Source: Solwaraspora sp. WMMD1047
GTDB taxonomy: Bacteria; Actinomycetota; Actinomycetes; Mycobacteriales; Micromonosporaceae
Length of the DNA: 64,000 bases
NCBI RefSeq assembly: GCF_029626155.1
Contig: NZ_JARUBL010000001.1
Location: 868,001-932,000 of the forward strand
Direction of reading: 5' to 3'
Shown here: positions 24,014 to 33,393 of the stretch, piece after piece
Numbering within the stretch: the first letter of the stretch is position 1
Layout: every line of letters begins with the position of its first letter
Position numbers and translations under genes: made by a program
Notes under the pieces: generated by a model
Database searches by the model: none
What the model was told of the DNA's origin: nothing
The model's input: the letters and a program-made list of their open reading frames with translations, nothing else

Positions 24014-27000
24014 GTGAGCAAGCGATCTCGTCGAGGATTGGCCGCTGGGCTAACCATGGTCATGGTGCTGTCCGGCATGCTGGCGGTACCGCCCGCTGCC
24101 GCGCAGCCGGCCAAGCCGGAACAGCGCGGCGCCCCAGCCGAGGAGTTCGACTCACATGGCGGGGAGGTGGCCAAGGCGCCGCCTCGGAAGCAGGCGGCCC
24201 CGCCTGACGTGGATCTGCCGGATGTGGTGTGGCCGGAGGCCGGCACCGCCCGGGTGGTTGTGCCGACATCGGAGACGGGACAAGGCATTGTCCAGGCAAA
24301 GGGCCTCCCGGTGTCGGTGGCCGCCGTCACCGAGTCCGCCAACCGAGGTCCGACGGAGACCGCCGCCGCCGTACCCGGGGGCTCGGAACTAACCGTTCAG
24401 GTGCTCGACCGACAGGCGGTGCCGGCCCAGTGGCGAGACGGAGTCCTGCTCAAACTGACTGCTTCCGCCGGCAACCCGGGCGGCCGGGTCCGGCTCTCGG
24501 TCAACTATGGCGACTTCCGGTGGGCTTACGGCGGAGACTGGTCATCCCGGCTGCAGTTGTGGCAGGTGCCGCCCTGTGCGCTGACCAGCCCGGACCAGGA
24601 GGGGTGCGGGGCAACGCCGCTGCCCGGCCACAACGACACCGCAACCCTGACGGTGAGCGCCGAGACGTCCGTGGCTACTGGCGCGACGCGCAACGCCGGA
24701 CCGTTCGCCGGCGAGGCCAGCGCCTCGACCGGTCACCTCGTCGCCTTGGCCGCCGGGTCCTCGGGGCCATCCGGTGACTTCGGTGCCACCTCGATGCTTC
24801 CGTCGTCCACCTGGAGCGTTGGCGGATCCACCGGCGGTTTCACCTGGTCGTACCCGCTGCGGGTGCCGCCGGGCACGGGCGGGCCGAAGCCGGACATCGC
24901 CTTGGCCTACTCCTCGGCTAGCGTTGACGGACGGTCCGAAGTCACGAACAACCAGCCCTCGTGGATCGGCGAGGGCTTCGAGTACTCCCCGGGCTACATC
25001 GAACGTCGCTACGTGCCCTGCTCCGAGGACATGGAGGGCTCGGCGAACAACTCCGAGAAGACTGGTGACCTCTGCTGGCGGTCGAACAACGCTGTTGCCA
25101 GCTTCAACGGCGGCGGCTCCGATCTGGTCTGGAAGGCCGGAAGCGTCTGGCGGCAACGCAACGACGACGGATCGAAGATTGACCGGCTCACCGGCGCGGA
25201 CAACGGTGACGACGACGGCGAGTACTGGCGGATCACCACCACCGACGGCACCCGGTACTACTTCGGGGTCAACCGACCGGAGGGGCACACCGGCACCACC
25301 GACTCGACCTGGACCGTCCCGGTGTACGGCAACCACAACAACGAACCGTGCAACAAGAGCACCTTCACCACCTCAGCCTGCAACCAGGCCTGGCGGTGGA
25401 ACCTCGACTACGTCATCGACGCGCGCGGCAACAGCATGTCGTACTGGTACAACCGGGAGTTCAACAACTACGCCGCCGAGGTCACGTCGAGCAAGGTGAA
25501 GCGCTATGTGCGGGGCGGCACCCTGCGCCTGATCGACTACGGCACCTGGGACCGGGGCGCCACTGACCGGTCCATCCACCCGACCGGCCAGATCCTCTTC
25601 GACACCGGTGACCGGTGCCGCGAAGACTGCGGTAGCAAGACCGCCGAGTACTGGCCGGACGTGCCCTGGGACCAGGAGTGCGCCGACGGGTCGACAAGCT
25701 GCCAGCAGAAACACGCCCCCACCTTCTGGTCCACCAAGCGCCTCACCAAGGTCACTACCAGGGTCTGGGACACCGCGAAGGCGACCCCTGGCTGGCAACA
25801 GGTCGACTCCTGGAAACTCGAACATTCCTTCCCATCGGGGGGAGATGGCAGCACCTATCGAGGACTGTGGCTGAAGTCGATCCAGAACACGGGCGAGGTC
25901 GGCATCGCCCCGGCCGGCGCACCTGCAGGCGAGACGGCCCCGATTACGCTACCGCCGGTCACCTTCGAACCGGTCTCTCTCCCCAACCGGGTACTGACCC
26001 GGACCAACACCAGCAACAACTGGCAGCGGATGGGCAACGTCCACCTGGAGACCGGTGCGCGCATTCAGGTGACCTACAGCCTGCCGGACTGCACAAGTTC
26101 CAGCCTGCCCTCGGCCCCGCACACCAACACCCGGCTCTGCTATCCGGTGATCGGCCCGAATCCGGCCAACCCCGATGGCCCCGACATCACCGAGTACTGG
26201 CACAAGTACGTCGTCGATCAGGTCTCCCAGACTGACGTGCAGGTGCCCGGCGGACATCAGTCACCAACGGTCAACACCCACTACGACTACATCGGCAACC
26301 CGGCCTGGCACTACGCCGACGACGACGGCCTGATCCGGCCGAAACGCAAGACCTGGAACCAGTTCCGGGGGTACGCGACGGTCGAGCAGCGGGTCGGCGA
26401 GTCGTCCGCGGAGCAGACTCTCACCAGGACCACGTACTTGCGCGGCATGCACGGCGACCGGGCCGCCCCGTCCGGCGGGACCAGGACCGTCACCGTTGCG
26501 GCCTCGGTCGGGACGGAGGCCGTGTACGACGAGGACACGTTCGCCGGGATGGTCCGGGAGGAGGTGGTCTACAACGGCACCACCAACCGGCCGGTCAGCC
26601 GCAAGGTCAACGTGCCGTGGCAGTCGCCCCCGACCGCCAGCCGGACCATCAACGACGACCAGGTCCACGCCCGGCATACCGGGACGCGGGTGGTCTACGA
26701 CTCCACCGCGCTCGGCGTGGACGGCACGGCCGGCTGGCGGACCACCCGCACCACCACGACCTTCGACGACACCTACGCGTCGGTGACCCAGACCTTGGAC
26801 GACGGCGACATTGCTGTCACCGGAGATGAGAAGTGCACCACCTTCACGTACAACCGGAACCTCGACAAGAATCTCACCGGGCTGCTCAAGCGGACCACGT
26901 CCGTGGCGCTGCCCTGCGGTACCGCGCCGACCGCTCCCGCGCACGTGCTCGGGGACGTTCGCAACACCTACGACGGCGCCACCAGCCCGGACACCGCGCC

Positions 27001-29053
27001 GACCGTCGGCGGCATCACTCGGGTCGAGCAGCTCGCGGATTGGACCCCGAGCGGCGGCACCATCTGGCAGGTGGCCAGCGCCTCGACGATCGACAGGTTC
27101 GGACGGACGACCAGCGAGACCGATATCAAGGGGAACGTCACCACCATCACCTACACGCCGGAGAACGGCGGTCCGGTCACCCGGCAGGTGCGACGGCTGA
27201 CGGACCCGTACGGCTGGATCACCACCACCGACATTTCGCCGTACTGGGGGAATCCGGTAAAGCAGACCGACCCGAACGGCAGGATCAACGAGGCGACCTA
27301 TGACGCGCTCGGCCGGACGAGCCGGGTCTGGGAGGTCGGCTGGAGCCGAGCGAGTCACGGCAACAACCCGTCGGCCCGGTTCAACTACCACTACGCCGCC
27401 GACCGCAACGCCTACCCCTACATCCACACCGAGGCCCTGCACGCCGGCGGCGCATACCGTTCCGGGTACGAGATCGTCGATGGCTTCCTGCGGTCCCGGC
27501 AGACCCAGGCGGCGGCCGTCGGTGGCGGCCGGGTGGTCACCGACACCAAGTACGACCCGTTGGGGCGGGCGGTCACCAGCTATGGCGCTCACGCCGAACC
27601 GGGCGATCCGTCGGGCACCCTCTGGTGGGAGCCGGAGTGGTCGGTGCCGGCGGTGGGCCGGACGGTGTACGACCGGGCGTCCCGGCCCACCGCCCAGATC
27701 TTCCTCTCCGGGAACGACGTCGAAAGCGTGGTGGAGAAGTGGCGAACGACCACCCGTTATGCGGGGGACACCGTCTCGGTCACTCCGCCGAGCGGTGGCG
27801 TGCCGACGACCACCATCACCGACGTGCAAGGCCGGGCCGTTCAGGTCCGGCAGCACACCACCCAATCGGGTGTGGACGGCGCCTATCAGACCACCCAATA
27901 TGCCTACGACCACCGCGACAAACTCGTCCGAGTGACTGACCCTGCCGGCAACGAATGGACCTACCAGTACGACGTACGGGGCCGCCAGGTCGGGTCCAAG
28001 GACCCGGACAGCGGCGTCACCTCCATGACATACAACAGCCATAACGAGTTGGTCAGCACCACGAACGCGCTTGGCGAGACCCTGGTCAATACCTACGACC
28101 AGCTCGGCCGCAAGATCGGACGTTATGCGGGGAGCGTGGCTCCGGAGAACCGCCTTGCCGAATGGAAGTACGACCGGAACTACGGCATGGTGCCGATCCG
28201 TGGCCATCTAACCGAGACGATTCGCTACGAGGATGGCGAGCAATACAAGTGGCAGTTGGGCGGCTTCAATCAGCGCTACCAGCCCACGTCGATGAACTTC
28301 GTCATCCCGAGTTCGGAGCCCGGGTTCGCCGGAACATGGAAAATGATCTACGGCTACTCCGACTACGACGGTTCAGTTACGAAAGTGCAGTATCCGCCCG
28401 TCGGCGGACTCGCCAACGAGGCGGTCACCACCACGTACAACTCGACGACCGGCCTTCCCGCCACCCTGAAAACCAGCGCGGACCTCGGGGACACCTATGT
28501 AGCAGGCCAGACGTACACGGCGTACGGCGAGCCGTCCATCACCACGCGCAAACGAAGCGCAGGCACCTACACCGAGGAGATCCTCTCCTACGAGCGAGAC
28601 ACCCGCCGGGTGGCTCGCCAGCAAATCAAGTCGGAGGTCATCGACAGCACCGTTGCTGACACGAGGTATACCTACGACGCGGCCGGCAACATCGAGTCGA
28701 TCTTTGACGAGCCGCAGGTTGGGGAGGTCGATCGGCAGTGCTTCGAGTACGACGCGCTGCGCCGGCTGCGGGAGGCATGGACGCCGAAGGTCGGCGTCGG
28801 TTGTGGCACCGCGGCGAGCGTGGCCAACCTTGGCGGGGCGGCTCCGTACTGGACCGAGTGGACGATCGACGCGATCGGCAACCGGACCGAGGAGCGGTCG
28901 CACGGCACCGCGGGTGACACGGTCCGCACATACCAGGTTCCCGCATCTGGTCAGAACGCGATCCGTCCGCACGCTGTCACTTCGGTAACCACGACTGCCC
29001 CTGGCCAGGCGCCGACGGCTCAGTCCTACGCGTACGACGCGGCCGGGACATGA
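24014..29053 (+). CDS. RHS/YD-repeat polymorphic toxin carrier, N-terminal part (frameshift at end)
   Basis: Predicted 1679 residues from GTG 24014 (GGGAGG upstream). A signal peptide (LAAGLTMVMVLSGMLAVPPA) and beta-rich linker lead to a SpvB-like segment, KPDIALAYSSASVDGRSE. Then come many YD repeats such as TYDALGRTSRV, VTDPAGNEWTYQYDVRGR and NTYDQLGRKIGRY, which build the RHS shell. It ends abruptly at AYDAAGT. The next frame continues the same repeat as NMTSRPGADG if one A is restored at about 29047-29049 (GGGACATG versus expected GGGAACATG). It is therefore the front of one gene of about 2300 codons broken by a single-base deletion. Confidence 0.88.
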   Translation: MSKRSRRGLAAGLTMVMVLSGMLAVPPAAAQPAKPEQRGAPAEEFDSHGGEVAKAPPRKQAAPPDVDLPDVVWPEAGTARVVVPTSETGQGIVQAKGLPVSVAAVTESANRGPTETAAAVPGGSELTVQVLDRQAVPAQWRDGVLLKLTASAGNPGGRVRLSVNYGDFRWAYGGDWSSRLQLWQVPPCALTSPDQEGCGATPLPGHNDTATLTVSAETSVATGATRNAGPFAGEASASTGHLVALAAGSSGPSGDFGATSMLPSSTWSVGGSTGGFTWSYPLRVPPGTGGPKPDIALAYSSASVDGRSEVTNNQPSWIGEGFEYSPGYIERRYVPCSEDMEGSANNSEKTGDLCWRSNNAVASFNGGGSDLVWKAGSVWRQRNDDGSKIDRLTGADNGDDDGEYWRITTTDGTRYYFGVNRPEGHTGTTDSTWTVPVYGNHNNEPCNKSTFTTSACNQAWRWNLDYVIDARGNSMSYWYNREFNNYAAEVTSSKVKRYVRGGTLRLIDYGTWDRGATDRSIHPTGQILFDTGDRCREDCGSKTAEYWPDVPWDQECADGSTSCQQKHAPTFWSTKRLTKVTTRVWDTAKATPGWQQVDSWKLEHSFPSGGDGSTYRGLWLKSIQNTGEVGIAPAGAPAGETAPITLPPVTFEPVSLPNRVLTRTNTSNNWQRMGNVHLETGARIQVTYSLPDCTSSSLPSAPHTNTRLCYPVIGPNPANPDGPDITEYWHKYVVDQVSQTDVQVPGGHQSPTVNTHYDYIGNPAWHYADDDGLIRPKRKTWNQFRGYATVEQRVGESSAEQTLTRTTYLRGMHGDRAAPSGGTRTVTVAASVGTEAVYDEDTFAGMVREEVVYNGTTNRPVSRKVNVPWQSPPTASRTINDDQVHARHTGTRVVYDSTALGVDGTAGWRTTRTTTTFDDTYASVTQTLDDGDIAVTGDEKCTTFTYNRNLDKNLTGLLKRTTSVALPCGTAPTAPAHVLGDVRNTYDGATSPDTAPTVGGITRVEQLADWTPSGGTIWQVASASTIDRFGRTTSETDIKGNVTTITYTPENGGPVTRQVRRLTDPYGWITTTDISPYWGNPVKQTDPNGRINEATYDALGRTSRVWEVGWSRASHGNNPSARFNYHYAADRNAYPYIHTEALHAGGAYRSGYEIVDGFLRSRQTQAAAVGGGRVVTDTKYDPLGRAVTSYGAHAEPGDPSGTLWWEPEWSVPAVGRTVYDRASRPTAQIFLSGNDVESVVEKWRTTTRYAGDTVSVTPPSGGVPTTTITDVQGRAVQVRQHTTQSGVDGAYQTTQYAYDHRDKLVRVTDPAGNEWTYQYDVRGRQVGSKDPDSGVTSMTYNSHNELVSTTNALGETLVNTYDQLGRKIGRYAGSVAPENRLAEWKYDRNYGMVPIRGHLTETIRYEDGEQYKWQLGGFNQRYQPTSMNFVIPSSEPGFAGTWKMIYGYSDYDGSVTKVQYPPVGGLANEAVTTTYNSTTGLPATLKTSADLGDTYVAGQTYTAYGEPSITTRKRSAGTYTEEILSYERDTRRVARQQIKSEVIDSTVADTRYTYDAAGNIESIFDEPQVGEVDRQCFEYDALRRLREAWTPKVGVGCGTAASVANLGGAAPYWTEWTIDAIGNRTEERSHGTAGDTVRTYQVPASGQNAIRPHAVTSVTTTAPGQAPTAQSYAYDAAGT

Positions 29054-30909
29054 CCAGCCGGCCGGGAGCGGATGGTGTTACGCAGGGCTTGGACTGGGAC
29101 ATCGAGGGTCGACCGGCTGAGATAGCTGAGGAAATCGAGGGCGGCGAGACGGTCACGAACGTCTACGACGTGGACGGCAACCGCCTGATTCGTCGGGACG
29201 CCACCGGCGCCACTCTCTACCTACCGGGAATGGAGGTGCGGCGCGACGGTCACGGGTCGGACGCCACGCTGACGGCGACCCGTCATTACAGCTTCGGTGG
29301 TCGGGTTGTGGCCTCGCGGGTGGCTGGCATCTACGGGGTAAGTTGGATCTTCGGTGACCATCAGGGCACCGAGCGGGTGTCGGTGAACTCGTCGACTCAG
29401 CAGGTAGCGGTGCGCCGGCAGACCCCGTACGGCTCTCCTCGTGGTACCCAGCCGGTGTGGCCCACCCCGAAGGGTTTCGTCGGCGGAGCGATCGAGCCCA
29501 CCGGTCTGACCCACATCGGTGCCCGGCAGTACGACCCCGGGTTGGGCCGGTTCATCTCCGTCGATCCGATCATGGATCTGTCCGATCCGCAGCAGTGGCA
29601 TGCGTACGCGTACGCGAACAACAACCCGATCACGTTCTCCGATCCGACCGGGCTGGTGGTGACCGGGGACAACGAGGGTAAGCACACGGCACGTAAGAAG
29701 AAGAAGGGCCGTGGCTACGACATCCGTGACGAGCGGTTGAGCTACTGGCCGAAGGCGCGGAACATCGCGGCCGCTGATCGTGCCATCGCGGCTGGGGAGG
29801 TCTCCAACCCGTTGGAGCTGGCCAAGAAGGCTTTCCTGGCCACGTTCACGCCTGACTCCTACGCCTGCCAGGCATACGCGGCTGGCAACTGCGAATTGCT
29901 GCGTGACCAGGTCAGCAACGGCTCCATGCACCCGGATGATGCGACCATCTGGGCGCTCTGTGGCGGCGATTCGCATTGTTACGAGAGGTACTACTCCGAC
30001 GGTGGGGACATCGAGACCTTCCTTACCCTCATGGGTTTCGTCCCAGGCGTGGGCGAGGTCGCGGACCTGATGAGTATGGGGATCGCGCTGTACAACGAGG
30101 ATTACGAGGGAGCGGCCCTGTCTGCCGCTGCGATGGTTCCGCTCGTGGGCAACGCCGCCGGAGCCAGGCGGCTGGCGGGCCTCAGCCGCGCCTGTAGTTT
30201 CAGCGCTGACACCCCGGTCCTAATGGCTGACGGGTCCACCAAGCCGATCGGTGAGTTGGCGGTCGGGGATGTCGTCTTGGCCGCCGACCCCGAAACCGGC
30301 GAACGCGGCCCTCGCCAGATCACCCACGTCTGGGTCCACCAAGACGACCTCGTCAACCTCGACCTAGCCAACGGCAGCTCGGTCACCACGACCGAGGACC
30401 ACCCCTTCTGGAACGCCACCGACCGCCAATGGCAACAAGCCCAACACCTCACCCCCGGCGACCATCTCCTCACCTCTAACGGCACCCGCCTTGCCGTCGC
30501 CGGCATAGACTGGAATACCACCGAACGCGCCGCCGCGTACAACCTCACCGTCACCGACATCCACACGTACTATGTGCTAGCGGGCAATACCCCGGTTCTT
30601 GTTCATAACAGTAACTGCCCCAAGGGGAAGTTGTCGGACCCATTGCCTAGGGGGATGAACAACAAAATTGCCTCGGCATACGATGATGTGAAGGCAGGAA
30701 GGATCGCATCACACGACACCTATCGCGGGAGAGAGCACCCGTGGTGGGCAGGCGCAAAGGAATACCGTGTACCTGGCCGACCCGACAGTGACAGGATTCT
30801 TGAAAAAACACTTCCTGGTGGAGAGAAGGTGTATGGCTGGACATCAACGCACTATCAGAAGATCCAGCGGTTCAGTGCGCCTCACTTTCCTGATTCGGGG
30901 TGGAACTAA
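29050..30909 (+). CDS. RHS core, HINT domain and barnase-like RNase tip
   Basis: 619 codons counted from ATG 29050, which overlaps the previous TGA as ATGA, so re-initiation is conceivable. It begins with the last YD repeat, then the RHS core (GLTHIGARQYDPGLGRFISV, then DPTGL). A pretoxin HINT autoprotease follows at about 382-520, from CSFSADTPVLMADGS to TPVLVHN. The C-terminal 99 residues resemble guanyl-specific RNases: KEYRVPGRPDSDRIL and THYQKIQRF align with barnase and RNase Sa, suggesting Glu571, Arg577, Arg582 and His601 as catalytic residues. Predicted role: RNA cleavage in competitor cells after release by HINT. The base composition drops sharply in GC after the HINT end. Confidence 0.85.
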   Translation: MTSRPGADGVTQGLDWDIEGRPAEIAEEIEGGETVTNVYDVDGNRLIRRDATGATLYLPGMEVRRDGHGSDATLTATRHYSFGGRVVASRVAGIYGVSWIFGDHQGTERVSVNSSTQQVAVRRQTPYGSPRGTQPVWPTPKGFVGGAIEPTGLTHIGARQYDPGLGRFISVDPIMDLSDPQQWHAYAYANNNPITFSDPTGLVVTGDNEGKHTARKKKKGRGYDIRDERLSYWPKARNIAAADRAIAAGEVSNPLELAKKAFLATFTPDSYACQAYAAGNCELLRDQVSNGSMHPDDATIWALCGGDSHCYERYYSDGGDIETFLTLMGFVPGVGEVADLMSMGIALYNEDYEGAALSAAAMVPLVGNAAGARRLAGLSRACSFSADTPVLMADGSTKPIGELAVGDVVLAADPETGERGPRQITHVWVHQDDLVNLDLANGSSVTTTEDHPFWNATDRQWQQAQHLTPGDHLLTSNGTRLAVAGIDWNTTERAAAYNLTVTDIHTYYVLAGNTPVLVHNSNCPKGKLSDPLPRGMNNKIASAYDDVKAGRIASHDTYRGREHPWWAGAKEYRVPGRPDSDRILEKTLPGGEKVYGWTSTHYQKIQRFSAPHFPDSGWN

Positions 30910-30972
30910 CCGAAATCAATTGATGTGTCTCAATGAGCCTCCAAAGACCATAGTTTTGTTCGGGAGAACGAT

Positions 30973-31707
30973 GTGAGCTTTCCGCGGTACGTGCTGGTGG
31001 AGGAGGGATCCCGAGATATTCTCGTTTCGGCCGGGGGCGTATCGGGTTTCTTTGTGGCCTTGGAGGATCCTTCGTCGGAAGTTGTATTCCTCGACGTGCA
31101 TGACATCAACGCGCGCGAAATCAGAACTGATAACGCCGTCCTTGAAATCCGAGACTCCAGCGGCCAAAGGATTGGCGAGTATTTCATCGGTCGGGTCGCG
31201 TCCGGCAGTTTAGAGAACGACTCGAAGGAGGGTGTAGCTTCAAAGCTGTCGTTTCGTGTGTTCGATGGACGCTGTGAATACGCTGATGCTGCGAGAGTTT
31301 GGGCTCGGTGGACTTCCGGCACTGCCCTCCATGCTGGTGAATGGCTCCGGTGGCCAAACGGGTGCCATGATGACTGGCTGCATGTAGTCCAGAACTCTTG
31401 GTTTTCGACTGGACGTCGAGCGGGCCGATATGGGCATGAAGAAGAGGTTGAAATACACGGTTCGAGGATGGCGACGGTATCGGGTTTCTACTGTGAGCTA
31501 GGGGAGGCGGTTAATGGTCCTGGTGGATACTTCGGGTCGAACCTCGACGCCCTAGCTGACTGTGTGTCCTCGAACTACGGCGGGGGCCGCCTTGTACGGG
31601 TTAATTGGCGAGGTGCCGATACTTCCCGGCAAATTCTAGGCGTTTCCTTCGTTAATTCTGTTGCTGATCTTATGGGCGAGTTCCAAGTCGATCTCGTTCT
31701 CGATTAA
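30973..31707 (+). CDS. Barstar-like immunity protein with N-terminal extension
   Basis: Predicted 244 residues from GTG 30973, with GGGAGAA just upstream. The last 95 residues carry YFGSNLDALADCV (186-198), the barstar core helix. Asp192 and Asp196 fall where barstar uses Asp35 and Asp39 to plug the barnase active site; barstar Trp38 is Ala here. The first 150 residues (opening MSFPRYVLVEEGSRDILV) form a separate domain of unknown role, also seen in other actinobacterial barstar-family proteins. It is 63 bases downstream of the RNase tip and probably protects the producer. Its GC content is low relative to the backbone. Confidence 0.88.
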   Translation: MSFPRYVLVEEGSRDILVSAGGVSGFFVALEDPSSEVVFLDVHDINAREIRTDNAVLEIRDSSGQRIGEYFIGRVASGSLENDSKEGVASKLSFRVFDGRCEYADAARVWARWTSGTALHAGEWLRWPNGCHDDWLHVVQNSWFSTGRRAGRYGHEEEVEIHGSRMATVSGFYCELGEAVNGPGGYFGSNLDALADCVSSNYGGGRLVRVNWRGADTSRQILGVSFVNSVADLMGEFQVDLVLD

Positions 31708-31826
31708 TGGTCTGCCGATTCGGGAGGTTCGTGAGGGGCGGATCCGGGGCGGTCGAAGCATTTGCCCGCTACAATCTCGGCGAGATTTCAGCCAGCTGCG
31801 GATTCGTGTCATAACGGGCTTCCCGA

Positions 31827-32096
31827 TTGGCTAATGGAGTGAATTCGCGTCAGGCAAAAGCGGACATTTTGGTCCTACTGGACGACTCTCCCATGACGTC
31901 CACTGATGTTCAGAACGACGTTCGTGAGTTGGTGCAAGTTGGAGAGATTGGGCTAGCATTTGATACTCTTTGTTCCTGGATCTATGAGGATTCTCTTGCT
32001 GTATCGCGAGCATTTTATGAACGAGTCGAAGCGCTTGCGGATCGCCTAGATGGGCAATCCGCTGTTGGTCGCCTCGACGAACTTATCGTTGACTGA
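31827..32096 (+). CDS. MafI-like small immunity protein
   Basis: Up to 89 residues from TTG 31827; GTG 31839 (85 residues) is an equally possible start. The alpha-helical sequence VRELVQVGEIGLAFDTLC, then WIYEDSLAVSRAFYERVEAL resembles MafI-family immunity proteins that accompany polymorphic and contact-dependent toxins. Its own toxin is not present: the adjacent tip is RNase-like and already has the barstar-like partner. It therefore looks like an orphan immunity gene left from an earlier tip or kept against competitors. Base composition matches the low-GC cassette. Confidence 0.65.
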   Translation: MANGVNSRQAKADILVLLDDSPMTSTDVQNDVRELVQVGEIGLAFDTLCSWIYEDSLAVSRAFYERVEALADRLDGQSAVGRLDELIVD

Positions 32097-32229
32097 GTGC
32101 CTTCCTCTCGGCAGGTAGCCGATTGGATTTGGTGGTTGCTCGCACCTTTCGATCGGTACCGGAGGCAATCCGGGCAGCGATGTCGTCGGCGATCTGCCGC
32201 GAGCTGAGTCGGCGGGGCATGGGGTGCAT
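32083..32229 (-). pseudogene. Possible GntR-type regulator N-terminal remnant
   Basis: A 48-codon leftward frame opening MHPMPRRLSSRQIADDIAAR and ending NRLPAERKALSQR recalls the first helix and the LP-ER-L segment of GntR-family DNA-binding domains. The middle and everything downstream are missing. It overlaps the 3' end of the MafI-like gene by 14 bases. It could equally be a short unrelated frame. Confidence 0.35.
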
Positions 32230-32305
32230 TCCAGAATTTGCGGTCGCAGCGAAGGGGCACTCGTCGGCGGGAGCGAGCTGCGCGGCGGGTGCCCCTCCGG
32301 AGTGG

Positions 32306-32509
32306 TCAGACGGTGAGTGACCCGTTCTTCACCGCGTCCGTGAATGCGGCCCACTGGGTCGGAGTGAAGGCGATCATCCCGCCGGCTGGGTCCTTGCTGT
32401 CCCGGACGAGGCGGTCTCCGCCGTCAACGGCGGCAACCTCGACGCAGTTGTTCTGGCCGTTGCTGCGGCTGCTCTTGCGCCAGGCGGGTCGGGGGTGGTG
32501 TCGGTTCAT
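32306..32509 (-). CDS. DUF397 family small protein
   Basis: Predicted 67 residues with the family hallmarks WRKSSRSNGQNNCVEVA early, VRDSKDPAG in the middle and FTPTQWAAFTDAVKNG at the end. DUF397 proteins are abundant in actinobacteria, nearly always next to an XRE/DUF5753 regulator, and several such pairs affect development or antibiotic production. Here the ATG overlaps the stop of the upstream regulator gene (ATGA), so the two are co-translated and likely form an antitoxin-like or regulatory pair. Confidence 0.93.
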   Translation of the reverse strand: MNRHHPRPAWRKSSRSNGQNNCVEVAAVDGGDRLVRDSKDPAGGMIAFTPTQWAAFTDAVKNGSLTV

Positions 32510-33393
32510 GATTTCCTCAGCTCCCGTGCTGCTTTCGTGATCATCTTCTGGGATTCCGCCTCGTCGAGGGAGGCGGTCCAGATCTCCTTGAACGCTTTGT
32601 CGTAGAGGTCGATCTCGTGAGGCTTGTCGAGAAAGAGCGCGCCGGTGAAGCTGTCTACGTAGACCGTGGAGGGTTCGCTCGGCTGGTTGTTGGAGTTGAG
32701 TGGGAATTCCAGCGTAACGAACGGACCGGACATGACGCCGTAGTGAAGCCCGGCGGCGAAGGGCATCACCCGTACGGCGACGTTCGGGAGGTCGCCAACT
32801 TCGGCGATCCGGTCAAGCTGGTCGGCCATCACCTGGCGCCCGCCGACTGGACGGCGTAGGACCGCCTCGTTGAGGACGATGTCGAGCTGTGGGGCGGCGG
32901 TTACCCGGGTGAGGAGTGACTGGCGCTCGATGCGGAGTTGGACGCGCCGTTCGATCTCGCTGTCGGGGACGCCGGGATTGTCAGACTCGATCATCGTGCG
33001 GGCGTAGTCGGCGGTCTGGAAGAGTCCGGGTGCGAGCTCCGACTCGTACCAGTAGAAGCGGGACGCCGCCTCCTCAAGGCCGATGTAGACGTCGAAGCCC
33101 TCGTTGATGACGTCGGCGTAGCTGAGCCACCAGCCACGCGCCTTGGTCTCCTTGGCCAGCGCCATCAGGGAAGCGGTGGTGTCGGTGGGTGCGCCGTAGA
33201 TGCGGCACATCTGCTCGACGTCGAGGCTGCGCATCGACGTCTGGCCGGTCTCGATGCGCCAGATCTTGGCCTCGGACCACTCCAGCGCGGCGCCCGCCGC
33301 GCGGACGGTCAGTCGGGCTCGGCCCCGCAGATCTCGCAGGCGCCGGCCGAGTTGCCGGCGGGGAACGGTTGAACCGGTTGCCTGGTCGGGCAT
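32506..33393 (-). CDS. XRE family regulator with DUF5753 domain
   Basis: Predicted 295 residues. ATG 33393 is chosen because GGAG sits six bases before it; an upstream ATG at 33405 is in frame. The N-terminal HTH (LGRRLRDLRGRARLTVRAAG and IWRIETGQTSMRSLDV) is followed by the DUF5753 effector domain (GLEEAASRFYWYESELAPGL, QTADYARTMI, GDLPNVAVRVMPF). Partner of the coupled DUF397 gene. In Streptomyces, members such as WhiJ-type proteins repress developmental genes together with their DUF397 mates; the target here is unknown. Confidence 0.92.
   Translation of the reverse strand: MPDQATGSTVPRRQLGRRLRDLRGRARLTVRAAGAALEWSEAKIWRIETGQTSMRSLDVEQMCRIYGAPTDTTASLMALAKETKARGWWLSYADVINEGFDVYIGLEEAASRFYWYESELAPGLFQTADYARTMIESDNPGVPDSEIERRVQLRIERQSLLTRVTAAPQLDIVLNEAVLRRPVGGRQVMADQLDRIAEVGDLPNVAVRVMPFAAGLHYGVMSGPFVTLEFPLNSNNQPSEPSTVYVDSFTGALFLDKPHEIDLYDKAFKEIWTASLDEAESQKMITKAARELRKS

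Noticed and set aside
32506-32509. Overlap of DUF397 and XRE genes considered as a frameshift
   Set aside because: The ATGA overlap is the normal coupling in these pairs and both proteins are complete.
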